Shown here piece by piece: positions 1 through 6,177 of a stretch of DNA of 10,304 nucleotides. The stretch lies in NCBI GenBank assembly GCA_018268695.1, contig JAFDWD010000475.1:1-10304 (forward strand), given 5' to 3'. The position numbers and the translations under genes were made by a program. Source of the DNA: Actinomycetota bacterium (GTDB lineage: Bacteria > Actinomycetota > Thermoleophilia > Solirubrobacterales > 70-9). Position 1 is the stretch's first letter; each line of letters starts with the position of its first letter. The notes beneath the pieces were generated by a model. That model was not told the DNA's origin, did not search any database, and worked only from the letters and a program-made list of their open reading frames with translations.

Positions 1-41
1 ACGGCCGCGGTCCGGACCATCCCTCGTAGAAGTCTTGGCAT
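1..41 (-). CDS. SHOCT-type small protein, N-terminal fragment (cut by window edge)
   Basis: On the minus strand an ATG at 41-39 opens a frame reading MPRLLRGMVRTAA before the window ends. An SD (AGAGGAG, within 50-56) lies 7-8 nt upstream and overlaps the TGA of the preceding DUF6325 gene, so the two genes are separated by only 14 nt and probably co-translated. From family knowledge, actinobacterial SHOCT-domain proteins often begin with MPRLLRG(M/V)xRTA, a short basic-hydrophobic N-terminus, and have the SHOCT helical motif at the C-terminus; they commonly sit next to DUF6325 genes. Only 13 codons are visible, so the SHOCT domain itself is not seen. The identification rests on the N-terminal pattern, the SD and the neighbour. 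Confidence 0.6.
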   Translation of the reverse strand, partial: MPRLLRGMVRTAA

Positions 42-55
42 CTTGGTATCTCCTC

Positions 56-499
56 TCAGGCTGCCTCGACCGCGTCCAGCGCGGCGAGCATCGCTTGCAC
101 GGGAATGCGGCCGCCGGCGACCAGCTGTCCGCCCGAGCGTCGCACGGCGGTCGCGAACGGCGCCGCCCAGACGTTCTCGAAGACGATCACCGCGGCGGCC
201 GTGTCCGGCTCCAGCACCGCGCCGACCTCGGCGTGGTCCTCGTCGCCCAGCAGGCCGCTGGCGGCGCCCTCGAAGATCGAGAGCTCGATCACGTCTTCGG
301 CGAGCTGCTCGAAGTCGAGCGCGACGACGTTGCCGTCGGCGTCCTTGGCGACGAAGGCCAGGTCCAGCACCCGGATCAGTCCGGCCTCGACCAGTTCCAG
401 CAGCCGCGGCGCGACCTCCCCGTGGGGCCGGCCACCGGGCCACTCGATGACCAGGTAGTCGATCGGACCCATCTCCTCCAAGTCCTCTTCGTCGGTCAC
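56..499 (-). CDS. DUF6325 family protein
   Basis: A 147-aa acidic protein of unknown function. It matches the DUF6325 pattern as I know it: an N-terminal MGPIDYLVIEWPG segment (residues 10-22), then a domain around 24-60 containing LVEAGLIRVLDLAFVAKDADG, an acidic middle (about 63-95), and a C-terminal half with ENVWAAPFATAVRRSGG (about 108-124) and a terminal helix VQAMLAALDAVEA. No membrane segment or signal peptide is visible, so it is probably cytosolic. The GTG start at 499 is preceded by AAGGAGG four nt upstream. An internal ATG at 472 would give the canonical MGP start but has a poorly spaced SD, so I prefer 499. It lies 85 bp downstream of the DUF2254 gene and 14 bp upstream of a SHOCT-type gene. 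The biochemical role is unknown. Confidence 0.8.
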   Translation of the reverse strand: MTDEEDLEEMGPIDYLVIEWPGGRPHGEVAPRLLELVEAGLIRVLDLAFVAKDADGNVVALDFEQLAEDVIELSIFEGAASGLLGDEDHAEVGAVLEPDTAAAVIVFENVWAAPFATAVRRSGGQLVAGGRIPVQAMLAALDAVEAA

Positions 500-584
500 A
501 TCTCCTCCTTCGGTTCGATCACGCGGAGCACGCTAGTTTCGCCTCCACTCCCCGGCTTCATCTTGATCGGGTGATCTCGCGGCG

Positions 585-1817
585 TCAGGGACGAAGCGGA
601 GGAAGGGCGTCAAGGCGTCGTTCGAGCGGCTCCCGGCGCGCCGCCGGGACCGCGGCGGCGAGCGAGCCGAGGAGCCGCCGCACCCGGGCGGTGACGGTCG
701 GCGAGGAGCCGCAGAAGGCGATCACCTCGTCGCAGGCGACGGCGACGTACTCCTCCCAGTCGCGCAGGACGAGGATCAGGCGGACCGTGCCGTCGGGGGC
801 GCGCAGCCGGCCGATGTCGAGGCGCCTGCGGGCCAGCCGGCGCATCAGGCTCTCGGTCGCGTCGAGCGCCTGCACCGCGGTGCTCGGGTCGTTGACCGCG
901 GGCGAGAGGCCGCGCAGCGAGATGTCGGCGAGGATCCGCAGGGCGAAGGCCGGGTCCTGCTCGACCGTACGCTCGACGCCGACGGCGAGGGCGCCGCGGA
1001 TCGCCTCGTCGACCTCCTCCCCGCCGCCCGCGACCCGGGCGATCGGCGCGTCCTCGAAGAGGGCCGCACCGGCGCCGACCCGCATCTCGATCCGCGCCCC
1101 GGTGCGCTCGATCAGCCGCAGCAGGGCCGGCACGTCGACGATCTGCAGGACGCCCGCGGGCCGCGACCAGAGGACCTCGCGGAACTCGTCCGCGGGAAGC
1201 CCGGCGTCCTCTGCGAGCGGCAGCTCGGCCGGGTCGAAGTCCTCGACGTAGAGCTCGTCGATCGCCCGCCGGCCGCGCCGCTCGACCTCGGCCAGGATCG
1301 GCCCCAGCTGGATCGAGCCGAAGGCCCGCATCTGCAGCATCCGGTAGAGGGCGACGGTGCCGAGGACGCCGAGCGCGGCGAGAATCGGGACCAGCCCCGA
1401 GGCCTCTTCGGCGCGCCCGATCGCGAGCACCGCGGCGAATGAGTAGACGATCACCGCGGTGAAGAAGGCGAAGGCGTGCCAGACCACGGGCGAATCGCGG
1501 AAGAGGGTGAGGCGCGGCGTGTAGGAGGTGGAGCCGAACTGGACGACGAGGAAGAGCAGCGAGAAGACCAGGCCGATGAAGGTGACCGTGCCCGCGCCGA
1601 CGGCGAGCAGCAGCTCGATCGCCCGGTTGCTGGGCAGCACGAACCCGACGTCGATCTTGGGCGCCAGGAAGCCGAGAGCGACGGCGGCGAGAAGGTAGAG
1701 CAGCTGCAGGATCCCGGCGCGGAGGCGGCGGCGCCGGCGCAGCGCGCGGGAGATCTCGATCGCGGTCCCGGAGGCCTCGAGCGCCGAGGTGGGAGCGCCG
1801 GCCCCGCGGCCCGTCAT
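585..1817 (-). CDS. DUF2254 family integral membrane protein
   Basis: A 410-aa protein with a basic N-terminus (about 25-33, RALRRRRRL) and four predicted membrane helices at roughly 34-53, 66-94, 111-134 and 141-163, followed by a soluble C-terminal region. The DUF2254 signatures are present: VQFGSTSYTPRL at the end of the second helix (92-103), the counterpart of the family's QxFSPR segment, and LSPAVNDPSTAVQALD (304-319), the most conserved stretch of the family. Its length of about 410 fits the family. The function of DUF2254 is not established; the membrane location is predicted. The ATG at 1817 overlaps the stop of the antiporter gene (ATGA), which indicates translational coupling. The C-terminus ends in a short R/P/L-rich tail. 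Family assignment is confident; the role is unknown. Confidence 0.88.
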   Translation of the reverse strand: MTGRGAGAPTSALEASGTAIEISRALRRRRRLRAGILQLLYLLAAVALGFLAPKIDVGFVLPSNRAIELLLAVGAGTVTFIGLVFSLLFLVVQFGSTSYTPRLTLFRDSPVVWHAFAFFTAVIVYSFAAVLAIGRAEEASGLVPILAALGVLGTVALYRMLQMRAFGSIQLGPILAEVERRGRRAIDELYVEDFDPAELPLAEDAGLPADEFREVLWSRPAGVLQIVDVPALLRLIERTGARIEMRVGAGAALFEDAPIARVAGGGEEVDEAIRGALAVGVERTVEQDPAFALRILADISLRGLSPAVNDPSTAVQALDATESLMRRLARRRLDIGRLRAPDGTVRLILVLRDWEEYVAVACDEVIAFCGSSPTVTARVRRLLGSLAAAVPAARREPLERRLDALPPLRP

Positions 1818-3100
1818 CGCGCGCCACCGGCGTGGCGAGCCGCCGCGCCGCGGAGCCGCGTCAACACCACCGCGTGCTTCCCGGACTCCTCGGCGGGCTT
1901 CGGGTTCGCCGCCAGCCAGGCGCCGTAGCGGCGGGCGAGCGGCGCCGCGCTGACCCCGTGGAGGATCACCGAGAGGCCGACGGTGAGGTAGACGGCGGTG
2001 ACGATCAGCTCCTGGCCCGGCAGGTGGGACTCCTCGACCACGATCAGGGCGAAGACGATCGAGGCGAGGCCGCGCGGGCCGAACCAGCCGAGCAGCGCCA
2101 CGGTCGGCGCCCGCGCCCCGGTGCCGAGCATCGAGATCGCCACCGGCAGCATCCGCACCACGGTGAGGCTGAGCACGGCGTAGAGGACTAGCGACGGCGT
2201 GATCGCCGACAGGGCCGGGCCGAGCAGGATCGCGCCGAAGAGGAGGAAGGTGACGCCGCCGAGGGCGTCGCCGACCTGCTCTGAGAGGAGGTCGATCCGG
2301 GCCGGGTCCTCGCGGGCGAGGCCGCGGAAGACGAGCCCGGCGACGAAGGCCGCGATGAAGCCCGAGCCGTCGAGGGCGACCGCGATCCCGTAGGCGAGCG
2401 CGGCGCCCGCGGCGGGGACGATCTGGCGCCAGAGGTCGTCGATCAGGCCGCGGCGCCCCGCCTGGACGACGATCAGGGCGACGAGGCTCCCGGCGACCAC
2501 ACCGCCGAGCGCGCCGTAGCCGATCTCCTCGACCAGCAGCGTCCAGGGGCCGCGCCCGCCGGAGATGTGGGACTCGACGTCGGCGGCGGCGACCGCGGCG
2601 AAGAGGAGCGGCACGCAGATGCCGTCGTTCAGCCCGCTCTCCACGTTCAGCCCTTGGCGCCAGCGGGTCGGGATCGCGCGCGAGGTGACGACGGCCTGCC
2701 CGAGGGCGGCGTCGGTCGGCGCCAGGATGACGGCGACGATCGCCGCCTCGCCCAGCGTCAGGCCGCCGAAGCAGAGCGCCGCCGCGGCGGTCCCGACGAC
2801 GATCGTCAGCGGCAGCCCGACGCCGAGCAGCCGGGCCGGCACGCCGCCGGCACGCCGCAGCGCGCGGAGGTCGATCCGCGCCGCGTCGGTGAAGAGGACG
2901 AGCGTCAGCGCCGCCTCGGCCAGGGTGCGGACGGTGGCGTCGGTGCTCGAGACCTCGACCCCGCCGAGCACCTCGCCGCCGACCAGAAGGCCGAGCAGCA
3001 TGAACGCCAGCGGCGGCGTGACCGGCGAGTCGGAGAGGCGGGCCGAGAAGGCGGCGACGCCGAGCACCGCCGCCGCGACGATCGCCAATGACCAGTCCAC
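1814..3100 (-). CDS. CPA1-type cation:proton antiporter (NhaP-like)
   Basis: A 428-aa polytopic inner-membrane protein with about 12-13 hydrophobic helices from residue 4 to about 390, expected to exchange Na+ or K+ for H+. The ion-binding core is visible: LAPTDAALGQAVV (127-138, unwound helix with T129/D130) and NVESGLNDG (152-160, with N159/D160 giving the electroneutral CPA1-type ND pair). Further family-like segments are VVRMLP (314-319) and GWFGPRGLAS (338-347). There is no C-terminal TrkA/RCK or large cytosolic domain, only a basic tail of about 40 residues. The start is GTG at 3100 with CCGGAGG five nt upstream; it lies 44 bp after the sulfatase stop and overlaps DUF2254 by 4 bp, consistent with an operon. 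Which cation is moved cannot be told from the sequence. Confidence 0.9.
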   Translation of the reverse strand: MDWSLAIVAAAVLGVAAFSARLSDSPVTPPLAFMLLGLLVGGEVLGGVEVSSTDATVRTLAEAALTLVLFTDAARIDLRALRRAGGVPARLLGVGLPLTIVVGTAAAALCFGGLTLGEAAIVAVILAPTDAALGQAVVTSRAIPTRWRQGLNVESGLNDGICVPLLFAAVAAADVESHISGGRGPWTLLVEEIGYGALGGVVAGSLVALIVVQAGRRGLIDDLWRQIVPAAGAALAYGIAVALDGSGFIAAFVAGLVFRGLAREDPARIDLLSEQVGDALGGVTFLLFGAILLGPALSAITPSLVLYAVLSLTVVRMLPVAISMLGTGARAPTVALLGWFGPRGLASIVFALIVVEESHLPGQELIVTAVYLTVGLSVILHGVSAAPLARRYGAWLAANPKPAEESGKHAVVLTRLRGAAARHAGGAR

Positions 3101-3144
3101 CTCGGCCTCCGGTCGGTCGCCGATCCCGTTCGCGGAGGCGCGGC

Positions 3145-5511
3145 CTATTGGCGCGCCATCGCCAGCCGGAACCGCTCGTCGGGGGTGATCAGGTGGTCGG
3201 CGCTCTTGGCGTCGTCGCCGAGGTCGATGCGCACCCAGCGCACGCGGCCGGCGAAGGTGCTGTCCCCCGGGCCGTAGTCGTCGGAGACCGGGCTCGCGCC
3301 GTCGGTGCCGACGTCGGTCGTCTCGTCGGCCGAGAAGACCAGCGGCACGCTCGCCCCGAGCCGTCCCTCGCCGACCGGCTTGCCGTCGACGTAGAGTTCG
3401 ATCCGCCCGCCTTTGCCGAGCCCGCCGCCGTCGTAGGAGAACTCCATCCGCACCTGGTGCTCGCCCGCCGCGAGGGGCTCCGGGCCCGCGACCTTGACCC
3501 GCTGCAGGCCGAGCAGGTTGTAGCAGTAGACCGGCCGGCCCTCGAGCAGGTAAAGGCTCCAGCCGCCGAAGGCGCCGCCCTGGGCGACGATCACGCCGCC
3601 GTCCCCCTCGCCGACCGCGATCTCCGCGGTCACCGCGTGGGACTTGTTCTTGATGTTGACCACGCTGTTCTCGGTCAGCCTCCCCATCCCCGGGAAGAGC
3701 ATCTGCGTGTTACCGGAGATCAGCTGCGGCCGGCCCGCGAGCCCGGGATCGAAGCGCTCGATCCGCCGGTCGTCCAGCGGGAAGACGTTGTAGCGGACCG
3801 CCTCGAGCAGGAAGAGCCGTTGCAGCTCGCGCAGTTTGTCGGGCTGCGCGGCGGCGAGATCGCGGGCCTGGGTCCAGTCGTCGGGGCCGTAGAGCTCCCA
3901 GACGTCGTCGTCCAAGGCGGGCATCTGCGCGGTGCCGTCCCACGGCGTGCTGTGTTTCGTCACCGCGGTCCAGCCCTGGTGGTAGATGCCGCGATTGACG
4001 AAGATCTCGAAGTACTGGGTGGTGTGGCGCTCGGGCGCCGCGGCGTCGTCGAACGTGTAGCCCATGCTGGTGCCGTGGATCGGCATCTGCTGGACGCCGT
4101 TGACGCTCAGCGGCTCGGGCAGGCCGGCCGCTTCGAGGATCGTCGGGACGATGTCGATCACGTGGCAGAACTGCGAGCGCACCTCGCCACTCGTGGAGAT
4201 CCCGCGCGGCCACTGGACGATCGCTCCGCAGCGGGTCCCGCCCCAGTGCGAGGCGACCTGCTTGGTCCACTGGTAGGGGGTGTCGCAGGCATGCGCCCAG
4301 CCGACCGCGTAGTGGTTGTAGGCGGCCGGGGTGCCGAAGTCGTCGAGGTGGGAGGCGAGGAACTCGGGGGTCTCCAGGTGGCCCGCGCCGTTGAAGACGA
4401 AGCCCTCGTTGAAGCTGCCGTTGAGGCCGCCCTCGCCGGACGCCCCGTTGTCGCCGACGATGTAGTAGACGAGCGTGTCCTCGAGCGCCCCCAGCTCGTC
4501 CAGCGCGTCGATCACGCGGCCGACCTGGTGGTCGGTGTGCTCGAGGAAGCCGGCGTAGACCTCCATCTGGCGGGCCAGCACCGGGCGCAGGTCCTCGGGG
4601 ACGTCCTCCCAGGCGGGGATCTCGTCGTGGCGGGCGGTCAGCTCGGCGTCGGGCGGGATCACCCCGAGCTCGATCTGGCGGGCGAAGGTGCGCTCGCGCA
4701 GAGCGTCCCAACCGTCGTCGAATTTGCCCTTGTATTTGTCCGCCCACCCCTCCGGCACGTGGTGGGGGGCGTGGGTGGCGCCGGGGGCGAAGTAGGTGAA
4801 GAACGGCTTGTCGGGCATCAGCGCCTTCTGCTGGCGGATCCAGTCGATCGCCCGGTCGGCGAGGTCCTCGGTCAGGTGGTAGCCCTCCTCAGGGGTGCGA
4901 TCCGGCTCGACCGGCGTGGTGCCGTGGTAGAGCGAGGGGAAGTACTGGTTGGTCTCGCCGCCGAGGAAGCCGTAGAAGTGCTCGAAGCCGCCACCCCCGG
5001 TGGGCCAGGCGTCGAAGGGGCCGAGCGGGCTGGTCTGCCAGACCGGGACCTCGTGGCACTTGCCGAACTGGGCGGTCGAGTAGCCGTTCAGGCGCAGCGT
5101 CTCGGCGATCGGGGCGGCGGTGTTCGGCCGGATCGAGTCGTACCCGGGCGCCGAGGTGGCGACCTCGGTGACCGAGCCCATACCGACCGCGTGGTGGTTG
5201 CGGCCGGTCAGCAGGGCGGAGCGGGTCGGGGCGCAGAGCGCCGTCGTGTGGAAGCGGTTGTAGCGCAAGCCGGCGGCGCCGAGGCGCTCGGCGACCGGGG
5301 TCTCGCAGGGGCCGCCGAAGGCGCTGGAGGCGCCGAAGCCGACGTCGTCGAGCAGGACGATCAGCACGTTCGGCGCGTCCGCCGGGGGGCGCAGCGGCTC
5401 GATCGCGGGGAACTCGACGTCCGCCTCGGAGGCGTCGTAGGAGATCGGCCCCGCGTAGGGGCGGTCGGGGATCGGCAGCACCGTCCGCGACGGCTGATCG
5501 TTCTGGCTCAC
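3145..5511 (-). CDS. Arylsulfatase, Cys-type (type I sulfatase)
   Basis: A 788-aa sulfatase that should hydrolyse sulfate esters using a formylglycine made from Cys. The alkaline-phosphatase-like fold is marked by LLDDVGFG (53-60, metal ligands D55/D56), the CAPTR modification motif with LLTGR following (Cys93, Pro95, Arg97), GKCHE (150-154, K151/H153), ATHAPHH (245-251, H247), HTDHQVGRV (325-333), VGDNG (352-356, D354/N355) and K417 before SHWGGTR. The C-terminal part from about 650 is a beta-rich domain typical of long arylsulfatases (YDGGGLGKGG, ELYVDGKPVGEGR, DETTDVGTDG). Length and the GKCHEVPVWQTSPLGPFD segment resemble mycobacterial AtsA/AtsD-type enzymes of about 790 aa. I chose GTG at 5511, with GAGG seven nt upstream; an ATG at 5577 lacks an SD. 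No signal peptide is seen, so it is probably cytosolic. The formylglycine-generating enzyme it needs is not in this window. Substrate unknown. Confidence 0.93.
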   Translation of the reverse strand: MSQNDQPSRTVLPIPDRPYAGPISYDASEADVEFPAIEPLRPPADAPNVLIVLLDDVGFGASSAFGGPCETPVAERLGAAGLRYNRFHTTALCAPTRSALLTGRNHHAVGMGSVTEVATSAPGYDSIRPNTAAPIAETLRLNGYSTAQFGKCHEVPVWQTSPLGPFDAWPTGGGGFEHFYGFLGGETNQYFPSLYHGTTPVEPDRTPEEGYHLTEDLADRAIDWIRQQKALMPDKPFFTYFAPGATHAPHHVPEGWADKYKGKFDDGWDALRERTFARQIELGVIPPDAELTARHDEIPAWEDVPEDLRPVLARQMEVYAGFLEHTDHQVGRVIDALDELGALEDTLVYYIVGDNGASGEGGLNGSFNEGFVFNGAGHLETPEFLASHLDDFGTPAAYNHYAVGWAHACDTPYQWTKQVASHWGGTRCGAIVQWPRGISTSGEVRSQFCHVIDIVPTILEAAGLPEPLSVNGVQQMPIHGTSMGYTFDDAAAPERHTTQYFEIFVNRGIYHQGWTAVTKHSTPWDGTAQMPALDDDVWELYGPDDWTQARDLAAAQPDKLRELQRLFLLEAVRYNVFPLDDRRIERFDPGLAGRPQLISGNTQMLFPGMGRLTENSVVNIKNKSHAVTAEIAVGEGDGGVIVAQGGAFGGWSLYLLEGRPVYCYNLLGLQRVKVAGPEPLAAGEHQVRMEFSYDGGGLGKGGRIELYVDGKPVGEGRLGASVPLVFSADETTDVGTDGASPVSDDYGPGDSTFAGRVRWVRIDLGDDAKSADHLITPDERFRLAMARQ

Positions 5512-5521
5512 TCTCGTTCCT

Positions 5522-5561
5522 CTTTCGTCCTTGGTGACGAGGGCAAATCTAGGGACGAAAG
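5522..5561. promoter_or_regulatory. Perfect 9-bp inverted repeat in the sulfatase leader/promoter
   Basis: CTTTCGTCC at 5522-5530 is repeated exactly inverted as GGACGAAAG at 5553-5561, with centres 31 bp apart (about three helical turns). A possible minus-strand -10 box TAGATT (5551-5546) lies between the arms; no good -35 is seen. In minus-strand RNA the arm nearer the gene (5530-5522) runs directly into the AGAGG SD of the sulfatase. It could be a two-site operator or, if transcription begins upstream of 5561, a hairpin that masks the SD. The choice between these is inference. Confidence 0.5.
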
Positions 5562-5591
5562 CCGCAACCGAAATCATCAGATCAGGGTGAA

Positions 5592-5816
5592 TTGCCCCGA
5601 TCCCCCGGATGGTTCGATGGTCGGGTGGACTCCAGACGAGGCGTCCCAGAGGAACCAGCGGGCAGCGACCGAACGCCCGAGAGACTCGCGCGCCTGCTCG
5701 CCGAGCTGGACGAGCTGCGTCGCGCCGGCCTGTTCACCGAGGAGCAGTACGAGGACGAGCGGCGCCGACTCGAACGAGACGCGGGGCGGGAGGAGGGACG
5801 GGGCCGGCAGTCCTAG
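5592..5816 (+). CDS. Small SHOCT-domain protein
   Basis: A 74-aa protein whose residues 30-66 form a SHOCT-like short helical domain: LARLLAELDELRRAGLFTEE then QYEDERRRLERD, matching the family pattern of a Leu-heptad helix, a G-L-(F/L/I)-T-x-E turn and a second charged helix. SHOCT domains are often at the C-terminus of small actinobacterial proteins and are thought to mediate oligomerisation. There is no membrane segment; the first 29 residues are polar and look disordered. The TTG start at 5592 has AGGGTGA just upstream; GTG at 5625 is a possible alternative with a poorer SD, so the N-terminus is uncertain. It is transcribed divergently from the sulfatase, with an 80-bp gap. A different SHOCT-type gene begins at the left end of the window. 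Confidence 0.65.
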   Translation: MPRSPGWFDGRVDSRRGVPEEPAGSDRTPERLARLLAELDELRRAGLFTEEQYEDERRRLERDAGREEGRGRQS

Positions 5817-5824
5817 ACGCGGTG

Positions 5825-5858
5825 CCCTGGGCGTGACGTTCCCGTGTGAATCCCAGGG
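5825..5858 (+). terminator. Inverted repeat after the SHOCT gene, possible terminator
   Basis: CCCTGGG (5825-5831) is perfectly inverted as CCCAGGG (5852-5858), with a 20-nt loop, starting 9 nt after the SHOCT stop codon. There is no T-tract, which is common in high-GC actinobacteria, but the loop is long. It could equally be a protein-binding dyad. Confidence 0.25.
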
Positions 5859-5881
5859 AGTTCGTCATGTTCCCCCCGCCC

Positions 5882-5938
5882 CGATGTTGATGGGCCGATT
5901 TGTCAAGCATGTCTTGACTTTTCGGCCCGTCGACATCG
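5882..5938 (+). ncRNA. 57-nt long imperfect hairpin, candidate structured RNA element or operator
   Basis: Every position from 5882 to 5907 faces its partner at 11820 minus that position. The outer stem 5882-5898/5922-5938 is 17 bp, including GGGCCGA/TCGGCCC and two T-G pairs at 5888/5932 and 5891/5929. Then comes a symmetric 3x3 internal loop TTT/TTT (5899-5901, 5919-5921), a 6-bp stem GTCAAG/CTTGAC (5902-5907, 5913-5918) and a 5-nt loop CATGT. The two wobble pairs exist only in plus-strand RNA (they would be A-C mismatches in the opposite transcript), so if it is an RNA structure it is read on the plus strand, the direction of the LuxR gene. No promoter or known RNA family is recognised. 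Confidence 0.5.
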
Positions 5939-5950
5939 CCGGCCGTGGTC

Positions 5951-6021
5951 CCGTGACGAAGGCGCCGGGAACTCCACGCTCCCTTGCGCCTTCGGTCTCC
6001 TTGCGTGGCCTTCGGTGACGG
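5951..6021 (+). promoter_or_regulatory. Two mutually exclusive stem-loops (attenuator-like)
   Basis: CGAAGGCGC (5957-5965) can pair with GCGCCTTCG (5986-5994), 9 bp, extended by GGGA/TCCC (5967-5970, 5980-5983). The same 5957-5963 bases can instead pair with GCCTTCG (6008-6014), reinforced by CCGT/ACGG (5951-5954, 6018-6021). The choice arises because the 3' partner is a near direct repeat (CTTGCG followed by CCTTCGGT, twice). Switching is inferred only from base-pairing; nothing shows it is transcribed. Confidence 0.25.
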
Positions 6022-6047
6022 TTCCGCCCGATCCGGGGGAACGCGGT

Positions 6048-6080
6048 CGACCTGAGTGAACCTATTGATAACGCAGGTCG
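6048..6080. promoter_or_regulatory. 7-bp inverted repeat, possible operator
   Basis: CGACCTG (6048-6054) is perfectly inverted as CAGGTCG (6074-6080), with a further GT/AC pair inside (6056-6057, 6071-6072) and an AT-richer loop containing CTATTGATA. The centres are 26 bp apart. Its place about 100 bp upstream of the regulator start fits a regulator binding site, but no known consensus is recognised. Confidence 0.25.
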
Positions 6081-6131
6081 CCCACGCTCCGCCCCCTGAC
6101 GCAGCCGCCGGGCACCACGCAGATATATCGT

Positions 6132-6163
6132 TCCGATCGATCGCCCGACGAGACGATCGGAGG
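6132..6163 (+). promoter_or_regulatory. Inverted repeat overlapping the LuxR SD
   Basis: TCCGATCG (6132-6139) is inverted as CGATCGGA (6154-6161), an 8-bp perfect stem with a 14-nt loop. The second arm shares GGA with the GGAGG SD at 6159-6163. In mRNA this could hold the ribosome site closed; in DNA it could be an operator just downstream of the possible -10 (6124-6129). Confidence 0.35.
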
Positions 6164-6177
6164 TTGTCATCGAGACC

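Larger units (their letters stand above)
5817..6177. other. 361-bp intergenic region rich in inverted repeats
   Basis: No convincing coding frame is seen between the SHOCT gene and the LuxR regulator. The region holds, in order, an inverted repeat just after the SHOCT gene (5825-5858), a long hairpin (5882-5938), a pair of overlapping alternative stems (5951-6021), a 7-bp inverted repeat around an AT-richer loop (6048-6080), a possible -10 box for the regulator (TATATC, 6124-6129, within the palindrome GATATATC) and an inverted repeat that includes the regulator's SD (6132-6161). Several T-rich and A-rich patches (for example 5899-5921 and 6061-6072) stand out against the surrounding GC-rich coding sequence, as expected for a regulatory region. 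Confidence 0.6.

Noticed and set aside
500..584. A terminator or promoter in the 85-bp gap between DUF2254 and DUF6325
   Set aside because: No stable hairpin and only a weak -10-like TAGCGT without a -35; it remains undecided whether DUF6325 has its own promoter.
610..1827. A 405-codon minus-strand frame within the DUF2254 gene
   Set aside because: Frame-shifted reading with low-complexity Arg/Ala/Pro content; the DUF2254 frame carries the conserved motifs.
5901..5919. TTGACA/TTGACT in the inner stem of the long hairpin as -35 boxes
   Set aside because: On neither strand is there a -10-like hexamer at 16-18 bp; the matches follow from the palindrome itself.
5882..5938. The long hairpin as an integron attC site, REP element or MITE
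   Set aside because: There are no attC core sites (RYYYAAC/GTTRRRY), no REP-type tetranucleotide foot, and no clear target-site duplication beside it.
3088..6018. A 976-codon open frame on the plus strand
   Set aside because: It is the antisense shadow of the sulfatase gene in GC-rich DNA: low-complexity Arg/Val/Gly/Asp composition and no domain, while the minus strand carries full sulfatase motifs.
5884..6018. A 44-codon plus-strand frame (starting MLMGRFVKHV) over the long hairpin, as a possible leader peptide
   Set aside because: No SD precedes the ATG, the composition is unremarkable, and the frame is explained by the hairpin region being open by chance.
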